A DNA stretch of 64,000 nucleotides from Linnemannia elongata (Eukaryota; Mortierellomycota; Mortierellomycetes; Mortierellales; Mortierellaceae): contig JAXBDG010000012.1 in the NCBI GenBank assembly GCA_036320915.1, positions 62,001 to 126,000 of the forward strand, read 5' to 3'. The position numbers and the translations under genes were made by a program. How positions within the stretch are numbered: position 1 is the first letter of the stretch; every line of letters starts with the position of its first letter. The notes under the pieces were generated by a model. That model was not told the origin of the DNA. It ran no database searches and was given only the letters and a program-made list of their open reading frames with translations. Below are positions 52,742 through 61,932 of the stretch, piece by piece.

Positions 52742-53762
52742 CGAAGAACCCGACCTGGTCTCTAACGGCTTGGAGCGTAAGCGGCGCCGACTAGCAGCCG
52801 AAGGATACAACACGACAGTTATCGACATCATGACTCGTTCGGAGACAGAGCTACGCAAACAATCACGCTACAACTACGTTCAGGAGAAGTACCACGAATG
52901 GTGCCACGACAACAAGCTGGGTCCCTACATTGCCAACCCCTCCAACGTTCTCAATTTCCTTGCATGGGGTCATTCAACAAAGCGCTGGCGTTCCTCCACC
53001 ATTGCAACTTACCGTGCACAGATCCTAGCCCTCTTCGACGACAAGACTACTTTCGAGAGCAACGATACGTTTAGCCAGTTCTTCAAGATCCTTCGCGCCA
53101 ACGAACCCGACACTTCCACCGAGGTTGACCTGGACCTCTCACCCATTATTACTTACCTCCGCTCATTCGCCAGCAACGATGACATGTCAGCAGAGCAGCT
53201 CACCCAGAACCTTTGTTGGCTCCTTGGGATGTGCGCCTTCCTTCGCCCAAGTGACATCGAACGAATCGACTTGAACAAATGTTGCGTAGAGGACGGATCT
53301 ATTTCTCTCTACGTTGTCAGACCAAAGGAAACGTCGGCCGGCATCCATAAGTCCAAGTCTGTCATCTTACGAGCGCACTCCTTGGACAGGCAGCTTTGCC
53401 CAGTCCAGACCTTCAATGACTACGTTCGTCGCCTAGCCTATATCAAGACCTCATTCCCTCATCCTACCATGTCTTCCCTCCGGTATAACCCGCTCATCCG
53501 CCACATCAAGTCACCAAAAGTCAAGATTGGCTCTCAAAGGATTAGCAAGCACATTGCCGCCATCATGTCCCGCATAGACTTTCCACCAGATTACCGCTTA
53601 CCTAAAGCCCGCGCCGCAGGCTCCACCCACGCCGCCAAGAACGGAGTCAGTGTCGACGATATTGTAGCCCAAGGCAAGTGGGCTTCTCGCCGGATGTTCG
53701 AAAAGTTCTACCGCTTATCAAGCAGGACTAGGTCGAACTTTACAGACATAGTTTTGGGTTGA
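52742..53762 (+). pseudogene. DIRS2 tyrosine recombinase, 5' part cut off by the chromovirus
   Basis: The frame continues from before the insertion (KGKRIRSP at about 47508-47526) into IEEPDLVSNGLERKRRRL, then reads YNYVQEKYHEWCHDN, the first-Arg box LGMCAFLRPSDIERI, LCPVQTFNDYVRRL, LPKARAAGSTHAAKNGVSVD, QGKW and FEKFYRLSSRTR with the presumed catalytic Tyr. The catalytic portion itself is intact. Expression is blocked because the chromovirus separates it from its start. Compared with DIRS1, Gln replaces His in the box before Trp. Confidence 0.88.
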
Positions 53763-53776
53763 TCGATCTCTGGAGC

Positions 53777-53873
53777 CACAGACATGGCTCGTCTGCCCAA
53801 GATGGATAATGGGTTACGAAGACAACGAAGGAAGTCTTACGTCCATTATCCGAGCAGACGAGCCATGTCTGTG
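53777..53873. repeat. Internal complementary region of DIRS2
   Basis: Reverse complement of the right terminus joined to the left terminus, with CA at the join. One mismatch (TTGTC versus TCGTC) separates it from the present right end. Confidence 0.92.
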
Positions 53874-53930
53874 CCCTCCCAACCCTCCCTTTAGCTTAGC
53901 CTTTTCTTTCTTCTTCGTGCTCGGTCAGAA

Positions 53931-54076
53931 AGATAGTGTGCAGAGATCGAGCAGGTTTATTTTTTATATTCTCTAGTTTAGTTTCTCGAGTGCAACCAAT
54001 GAAGATTGATTACACAGACATGGCTCGTCTGCTCGGATAATGGACGTAAGACTTCCTTCGTCGTCTTCGTAACCCA
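53931..54076. repeat. DIRS2 right inverted terminal repeat and terminus
   Basis: Inverted copy of 44546-44665, with shared blocks such as CTCGAGAAACTAAACTAGAG and TCTGTGTAATCAATCTTCAT read on the opposite strand. Confidence 0.92.
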
Positions 54077-54079
54077 AAA

Positions 54080-55430
54080 CTAGGGCGTTGCCACTTGAAT
54101 TGTTCTCTTCCTGGGGGGTTGCATTATTGTGTCCATTTATTCTTGGAAGTGTACTGTACAAAGTAAACAATGAACGGTTTGCTGTATGATCGTTCGATTG
54201 AGTGGGTGCTGGTTAAAGTGCTACCTTGAAAACTATGTTTCTGGTGTAATTTCCTTTGGCTGTCGTAAAGGGTGTTGTTGGCGTGTTTGAAGGTCGAAGA
54301 ATTGTTAGAGCGTTAAGGCTAAGGATTTGTTGTCAAGGTCTGAACATGATAGTGCAACATAAAGTTGCCCATATGAAAACCCAGCTTGGTGTAGATAGAC
54401 ACCTGTTGTTGTTATTGATTTTCATTGCGCCTTGTTGATGGTAAGTGCGAAAGCAGGTCGGGGATTAGAAGTTGCAAGCGTGTGAATCTAATTAGTGTGG
54501 TGCCGTCGTCTTTTGAGGAGAGTGGCTTTCGTGTGATGAGAACGAAGTTGAATGATACTGTAACGATCTTTGCTTTTAAGATGTATTCGTCCAGTTTTGA
54601 TACTTGAAGTTGTGTACCATTGCACATTCCTCTTCTCGTTGAAAAATTGCGTAAAAGGATGATTGGCTGACCGACATTTAGTTTAACGATATGTTGTGGG
54701 AGGCCATCGTCGTCTAGTGTGCTATAATTTGTCCGCTCGTGCGAAAGGTGAATGCGCCCTTCTTAGTGTTGGCAAGACTTTGGTCCAGACTGCATCGTAG
54801 AGGCAAACGCCATTGCTGAGTTGTATTTTCTGATTTTGCGACAGAATGTTTTGCGTCGCAACAGATCCATAATTTTGTCGTAAGGCGTGATGTGAGGGAG
54901 GATGATTTGTCCCTTGCTGTAACATATCGAGAAGACTGGGTTGGTCTTTGAGCCGGATGAGCGTACTTTTATCCATACCAAAGCGTAGCAGTGTGGCCCC
55001 TCTGTTATTGCCTGGAAGTTATGGGGCATCTCTTTCTCGTCAAATTTTGGTCCGCAAATGAGATCCTGTGTGAATGGCCGCCAAGCAACTGATATATTGT
55101 GAACTGTGTTGGAGGGATATTGGCGACTTGCATTTGTGAGGTGTGATGTTTTCCCGCAAGTGGCGTAAATACCCCGGGCTTTGTTGGACAACGGGTAAGA
55201 TACAGGTAGGGGAATGTCCTGGGCATAGCTGTATGGATGTCACAGTAAAAAAAAGAGCTGTATTAGTGCCTCATATGTTCTACCAACTTGGCACGATGTT
55301 GCTTTTATTTATGAGCAACTCATTATGTTCCTCACATTGCTGCCACAAATTGTTCTCTCCTTTTCATTATCCCACACCGAGATAAGAATTTGGCCGCAGT
55401 TCAGGTTTGGTTATTGTATCGCTCCATATT
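54080..55430 (-). mobile_element. Deleted Helitron, copy A
   Basis: The minus-strand 3' end is GGCAACGCC followed by CTAG (54083-54080). Coding remnants in order are a pre-Rep region (GPHCYALVWIKVRSSGSKTN, VFSICYSKGQIILP, IRKYNSAMAFASTMQSG at about 55020-54770) and then, after a large internal loss, the late helicase piece MCNGTQLQVSKLDEYILKAK, DGTTLIRFTRLQ (54627-54440). Rep and most of the helicase are missing. Copy B carries the same deletion. Confidence 0.82.
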
Positions 55431-56093
55431 GTCGTTCATGTCACTTACTTAACGGCTCTGGAAAATATTCTCCTTGTTGCATTCCTCATTTTCACCATCA
55501 TTTCATTCCTCTCTCGCCATTCCTCTCTTCTTTTCCCTTCTCTTCCATCATCGCCTCATTCCCGACACTTATCGTGGCAGAAGAAATAACATCCATGACA
55601 CTTTTTTCTGTTAGTCGTCTTTGCTCATTAGCTGTATTCCTTGTTCTTCCTTTGTTCTTTTTTCCTTTTTTGACCTGGTAACCCAAAATGTAACTCAGAG
55701 ACATGACTGGGCAGAAATGAATTGAACTGAATAAAAAATATCTACAAACTTTAATCGAACTCAAGCCTGAGCATTTTGTTGTTATCACTCGTTGAACACA
55801 TCCTATTCGCACCAATCCCGTTGTCTTTCTTGTTAGAGTTTAGGAAGCAACGCGGCCTTTACGACGTTAAGATTATCCCAATCAGTTCTAGCAACCCATT
55901 CGCCTTGAAAGTTGGTTGAAATTGAGGCATTGTTACATCAGCGCAAACGTTGCTGGGAACATTATCATACAGGAGGCTGTCAGTGGGCGCAAAAAGGGCT
56001 TGGGTTTGGGTTATGGTAGAGACGTAGATTGAATATACGGATAATTTTGAAAAGACGACAATAGGTAGGAGGGAGAGGGGTGTTGTTTTTAAC
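55431..56093. other. No recognisable gene
   Basis: Beyond the homology with copy B. It may still be Helitron 5' sequence; nothing is recognised. Confidence 0.35.
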
Positions 56094-56129
56094 CACCCCC
56101 CGCGAGTGAAGCCGGGGGTAACATTCTAG
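56094..56129 (+). mobile_element. Helitron-like 3' terminus (plus strand)
   Basis: A CCCCC/GGGGG hairpin (56095-56117), then TAACATT and CTAG with T following. Confidence 0.6.
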
Positions 56130-56868
56130 TTAAGTAAAAATTGGGATCTGGGAGGGTGGACGATTACTCATTTCGGTAACTCAATTATGATGCCCATTGT
56201 CCTGAACTGGCCAGCAACTGACGCTGGCTGATCTTGGCCCGACTTTGTGGCCCACAGCATCAATCTTGACACCACTCGCCACGCCATCACATTCATCATT
56301 GCTACTATGTCACTTTCATCGTCAGAGTGTCTTTTCATCAACTGACACCCTCTTGACTTACGTACCCATCCCACGCCTATTCTAATCTTTTTGCACTCAT
56401 CTTTCGTTCCATTCATCCTCTACCATATTAAGATCGTTCAAGAGACGAGAGAAGACGGTATGCAGAGTGCATTGTTTGCCAGTAGCGGTTGCATTGTTGT
56501 GCCATCGGTCGTGTGAGTTTGTATCCTAATTCGTTTTGTCTATCTAATCTAGTTCACTAGATATCCAACCTTTGAAGCGCCGAGCCAAGGATTACGCTAG
56601 AAAAAGTACGCGAGCACAAACTACAAGGACGAACAAGACGTTCAAAAAGTGAAAGTTACCGAGTTTCTCCAGCGACGGCGTATGGATCGGTGCCATTACA
56701 TTGGACGCGATGCTTTGAAGCTGAGATCATCAGGCCGGACAGTCGAGAGTGAGTTGTTTCAGGTAAGTCTCAAGGACGTGGCTTCTATCAAGTGAGAATT
56801 TTTTTTTTTTTTTTTTTTTTTTTATTCGGTACGATTTTATTGTGGCTTAAAAAGCCTTTAGAAAGTTA
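56130..56868. other. No recognisable gene
   Basis: Contains a 24-base T-run (56801-56824) just left of Helitron copy B, which could be the tail of a very short LINE insertion on the minus strand. I found no duplication to prove it. Confidence 0.35.
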
Positions 56869-58216
56869 CTAGGGCGTTGCCACTTGAATTGTTCTCTTCG
56901 TGGGGGGTTGCATTGTTTCGTCCATTTATTCCTGGAAGTGTACTGTACAAAGTAAATAATGAACGGTTTGCTGTATGATCGTTCGAATGAGTTGGCGCTG
57001 GTTAAAGTGCTGCCTTGAAAACTCTGTTTCTGGTGTAAATTCCTTTGGCTGTCGTAAAGGGTGTTGTTTGCGTGTTCGAAAGTCGAAAAATTGTTAGAGC
57101 GTTAAGGTTAAGGATTTGTTGTCAAGGTTTGAACATCTTGAGTGCGCAACATAAAGTTGCCCACATGAAAACACAGGTTGGTGAAGATAGACACCTGTTG
57201 TTGTTATTGATTTTCATTGCGCCTTGTTGATGGTAAGTGCGAAAGCAGGTCGGGGATTAGAAGTTGCAAGCGTGTGAATTTAATTAGTGTGGTGCCGTCG
57301 TCTTTTGGGGAGAGTGGATTTAGTGTGATGAGAACGACGTTGAATGATACTGTAACGATCTTTGCTTCTATGATGTATTCGTCCAGTTTTGATACTTGTA
57401 GTCGTGTAACATTGCACATTCCTCTTCTCGTTGAAACATTGCGTAAAATGATGATTGGCTGACTGATGTTTAGTGTAATGATATGTTGTGGGAGGCCATC
57501 GTCGTCTAGTGTGCTATAATTTGTCCGCTAGTGCGAAACGTGAATGCGCCCTTCTTAGTGTTGGCAAGAGTGTGGTCCAGACTGCATCGTAGAGGCAAAC
57601 GCCATTGCTGAGTTGTATTTTCTGATTTCGCGACAGAATGTTTTGCGTCGCAACAGATCCATAATTTTGTCGTAAGGCATGATGTGAGGGAGGATGATTT
57701 GTCCCTTGCTGTAACATATCGAGAAGACTGGGTTGGTCTTTGAGCCGGATGAGCGTACTTTTATCCATACCAAAGCGTAGCAGTGTGGCCCCTCTGTTAT
57801 TGCCTGGAAGTTATGGGGCATCTCTTTCTCGTCAAATTTTGGTCCGCAAATGAGATCCTGTGTGAATGGCCGCCAAGCGACTGATACATCGTGAATTGTG
57901 TTGGAGGGATACTGGCGACTTACTTTTGTGAGGTGTGATGTTTTCCCGCAAGTGGCGTAAATTCCCCGGGCTTTGTTGGATAACGGGTAAGGTGCAGGTA
58001 GGGGTATGTCCTAGGCATAGCTGTAAGGATGTCACAGTAAAAAAAAAGCTGTATTATTGCCTTGTATTCTACCAACTTGGCATGATATTGCTTCATGAGC
58101 AACTCATTGTGTTCCTCACATTGCTGCCACAAACTGTTCTCTCCTTTTCATTATCCCACACCGAGATAAGAATTTGGGCACATTTCAGGTTTGGTTATTG
58201 TGTTGCTCTATACTAT
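56869..58216 (-). mobile_element. Deleted Helitron, copy B
   Basis: About 95 per cent alike to copy A by eye, with the same 3' end (CTAG at 56872-56869), the same pre-Rep fragment (58000-57555) and the same late helicase fragment (57419-57204). It breaks off at 58216, where another Helitron terminus begins. Confidence 0.82.
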
Positions 58217-58260
58217 CTAGTGCCCGTGGCTTCGCTCGCGGAGGGAGGTGAAAAAAAATA
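58217..58260 (-). mobile_element. Helitron-like 3' terminus (minus strand)
   Basis: On the minus strand CCGCGAGCGAAGCCACGGGCA precedes its final CTAG at 58220-58217; the first twelve bases match the array unit 4 end. The base after CTAG is A, not T, so the insertion site is atypical. Confidence 0.55.
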
Positions 58261-59450
58261 AATATTCCTGTATTTTCTCTGATTTCGATCCCCTTTTCAG
58301 GCACCTTACACACACTGTGTGCCCTCATCTTTGCTTTGACCTTTCTATGCCTGTGCTGCATGCCTACGTTCTCTAGGCGTATATGAATAAGAGGGATGTT
58401 TTTTTTGGGCTTTTCCTTCTTTCATTGGCTCTTATACCTCTTCTCCCCTTCCCTGACTTTGTTATTTTTTTGCCTTCACTTCAGCTCCTCTTCGGTTCCT
58501 CTTCAGATTTCACTTTCTTCTTCCTTTTCTTCTCTACCCTTCTACTCCCCTTCTATACCATTTAACCGGTTTCCTTTCTCTCTCGTCTGCTTCCATGTTG
58601 TGAGCGTCTGCGCCATCATTCACATCATAGTAGCATTTAGGGAACGGATTGGTTGTGCTGAATTGAAGCGTTGATCCGTGCAATTGTCGCCTGTTTTGCC
58701 GTTGGCGGTTTGATAATGCTGTTTGTTTTCCTTTATTTTAGGGACAGAGATGACCTTTCCCGCGAATCTTAAAGCATTTGGTGAGAGGAGGAGAAAAGCA
58801 GAAGGAAGAGGAAGAGGTGACGCTCTGTTTGGGATAGAGTGGATGAGAAGGTGGCTTTCTGAGTAGACCATTGCCTTGTCGAGTTGGTGGTTTTGGATTG
58901 CCTCAATTTTGCAGATCAGAGGCATATGACCGTCATCAGCTCCCAAGATCTCGCCGCCATGTCTGCTCTACAGCATCGTGGACATCGTCCAAAAGCGCAC
59001 CCAGGGGCACTTGTTTGATAGTACAACATTTTTTACACGGGTGGTGCACAACATGGCTCTAGCACACTATTTTAGGTCTTGTTTTTTTTTTTTATTTGCA
59101 CTGCAATCTTGTCAACTTTAATTCTAACAGCTACTGATGGGCGGAGGAAGAGAGAGATGGACGCATATTCGAGTGATATGCTGTATTGAAGGAGGGGGAA
59201 TCGGATACAAAGGTAGATAAAAGCCTTTTTTTATATATCCACAGGTGAGTTTTCTTCTTTTTCCCGCTGATAGTCAGTTTGATACCTTGCTTTCATACGG
59301 TGTAATAATTCGACATCTACGCTGCTGTGATGAGGATTTTTTGTAACGTTTGTGCTTTACTTTGACACCACGTCCAATGCAGGACAGTTACAGCACAGTG
59401 CAGTGGTAGAGAACACAATGCAATAGTCCAAAGAAAAGCAAGCGAATTAT
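58261..59450. other. No recognisable gene
   Basis: CT-rich (58390-58560) and mixed sequence, possibly the 3' untranslated part of the Helitron whose helicase relic follows. Confidence 0.35.
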
Positions 59451-59740
59451 TCAAGACCCTTCTGTGTCGCGTTCTATAACTTTCGTCATTATATATAAGT
59501 CTACGTAGAGTTCCCCGTGCGTGAAGACGGATATATACAGACTGTCGTTGTTTGGCCTTGTGACATTAATAGTAAGGACAACTGCCTGTCTGATGGGAAA
59601 TTGAAGTCGAGTGAACTTGATGGGTGTTGTACCGTCGTCATTTGTCGTAGGAAGAATGCGGGGATTGCGGAATGGATGATCCATGATTTTTGCAGAAGGG
59701 CGCCATTGAAAAATCTTCTCTACTCAGTAACACTTTGTCT
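59451..59740 (-). pseudogene. Helitron helicase relic
   Basis: Minus-strand reading contains DGTTPIKFTRLQFPIRQAVV, then LTIN and, after damage, VFTHGELYVDL, the late Pif1-type motifs. Orientation agrees with the terminus at 58217. Confidence 0.7.
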
Positions 59741-61797
59741 TTGGCAAGGACAAAGGGCTGCTTTAAGTACATGCAGCGCAGCCAGTTTTCGTGTCTTTGC
59801 AGCCCTCTCTCTCGGTCTCATGATAGACAGTGTCAGGCATAAGGTGAGATCGGCGTGTCGTTGTGAAATAAGAAAGAGATCCGTACCAAATCTAAAATGA
59901 TTCCTTTTGTTATAGATGTCGTTGTCTTGGCAATGAAAGAGGGTAGCAGTTACTCTCCGCAGCTGACTTCGGAGTGTGAAAACAAACGAAAAACGAAAAA
60001 GTGTTTGTGCTACCAAAGGAAAGGAGGGATGGAGAGAAGGAGAGAAAGGAGGAGACAGAGGCAAGCAAAGAAAAGGATGGTGCTACGTAAAAGAATGAGA
60101 AACGAAATAGAGACGACGATGCTCATCGAACGTTACTCTGAAATGGCTACTTCATTGTGCCTATTGCTGCGTCAATTTACAAAATAGGCTGTACTATAAG
60201 GCCGGAACAGTGCTCAAAGTAGACAACTGCCCATTTTTTTTTTTTTCTTTGAGAAAATGGCGTTGTCCACGGCGCGTTCCAACTTTTTTTGAATGAAAAA
60301 TGAAGGAGGGTACAAAAAAGGTACTATGCCCTTGAAAGGTCGACATGGTAACGCTACTTTTTTTTTCTCGTCCTTTCCTCGCGTCTATTCGTCACCCTTA
60401 CCTTTGTTAACTTTTCATTCATCTGAGTCATTCCTACAAAAAAAAAAAAATTGGTCAACTGCGATCACTCCCAGTAGGGTCAGAATGTATGAAGGAGATG
60501 TGGAAAGAAAGAGAGAACATAGGTGTGGTGACAGAGAAGTCGAGGAGGCAGACAAATAGTACCAATTATCACAGTGCATGTAAGGGACAAACCTTTTTTT
60601 GAATGGCAGTGCATGATTCAAATGGGATGCCTCATAGAGTGCCGATCAATATGCGATCAAGCCATCCGGCCAAGTACAATACCCATAGACATAAACATAT
60701 TCACTTCTGTTGACGAACACAATAACAAAGGAACGCCCAACAAATCGATCTTATCAATCTATTTGTAGTTACCTCTACCATTCACCAAAGTACAGAAATG
60801 CGCCTTCAGGATTCGAAACAAATGACATGTACAGTTGCCCGTGGCCTGTGTACTTTAAAGAAACGACTTGGAAGTTTTTTAGGGAAAGAAGAAAAAAAAA
60901 AAACTACATAAAAGAGGAAGAGCAAAGGGGTAAGGATAATATTAGAGAAATTAAAAGAAGAGAATAAAATGAATTGAGGGAGTGATGAGGAGGGAAAACA
61001 AAAGAAACAGTTGAATAAGAGAAGCAATGAAGGTGACAATGCCACCGCTTGGGTCAAAGGATATCATAGAAAAAAAACGTCCTTGTCCATCTCCATCTGC
61101 ACCAATGTACAGGGGATGTCGAAGAAAAAGGCAGATCAAAAAGAGAATGTAACGGAAGGAAATAAGTGCATAAGGGAATGAGAAACAGAGATGAAGCCAG
61201 CCAAAATGAAGTCGACATCTACCTCGACCACGTTTCGTTTTCTCGCTCTTGCCACCGCAGATCACATCCTAACGAATCATTGCAGGAGGATACTAACCAT
61301 GAGCCCAAGGCCTGCGGAAATCAAACACGTAAAAGCAGCCCTACACAAACCAAAAAGAACAAAGAGACGAAATATAAAGAAAGTAATGGAAGACAGAGCA
61401 AACAATGCATAGTCAGACACGCAGTCGAAATAACTCATAGCACACACCACACAACGCATTGAACACAGAGAAAGACTTGGACTTACTCGTGGTACAACCC
61501 AGGTATGACACGGCTAACATCATCAGTAGACAAAGGCGCTATGGTAAAAAGATCCACAGAGCTGCTCATATCCATAGAAAATTTAGGGGATAATAGAGAA
61601 AATAGTATGATGATGCAGAAATCGTGGGAAGATAGAAAGGTATTTGTGATCTGTGCAAGGGTAACTGTGGAGGGAAGAAAGGGAATAAAGAGGTGCAACA
61701 AAAAGAGGAAAGAAAGCAAACAGTGCGTGATAGATACCCTGCAGCACCAAGTAGCAACGAAGGAGAAAGGATGTCGGAGAGAATAAGAATCAGAAAC

Positions 61798-61831
<34 letters not shown>

Positions 61832-61932
61832 CATAGGAAAAAATGAGACACTCTCGGAGAATGATTCAAAGTGCGTAAATCACGTTGCAGGGGCAAACTC
61901 GCTTATTCCTATAGTATATGTAGAATTCTGCG
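59741..61932. other. Gene-poor purine-rich region
   Basis: Long A/G-rich runs on the plus strand, including an A-run at about 61800-61828. No frame with recognisable motifs. The A-run is on the wrong strand to be the tail of the adjacent LINE. Confidence 0.35.

Larger units (their letters stand above)
44546..54076 (+). mobile_element. Second DIRS-type element (DIRS2), interrupted by a chromovirus
   Basis: Inverted terminal repeats lie at about 44546-44665 and 53931-54076. An internal complementary region at 53777-53873 is the reverse complement of the right end joined to the left end, with CA shared at the join. Without the 5,210 bases added by the chromovirus and its duplication, the element is about 4.32 kb, close to the DIRS1 copy. 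Gag is intact, RT has a nonsense codon and a one-base loss, and the recombinase frame is split by the insertion. Confidence 0.95.

Noticed and set aside
56801..56824. T-run as a LINE insertion
   Set aside because: No target duplication or LINE coding sequence could be demonstrated; kept only as a possibility.
61801..61828. A-run as the tail of the LINE at 61933-64000
   Set aside because: The LINE is on the minus strand, so its tail should appear as T on the plus strand; the run also does not abut the ORF end.
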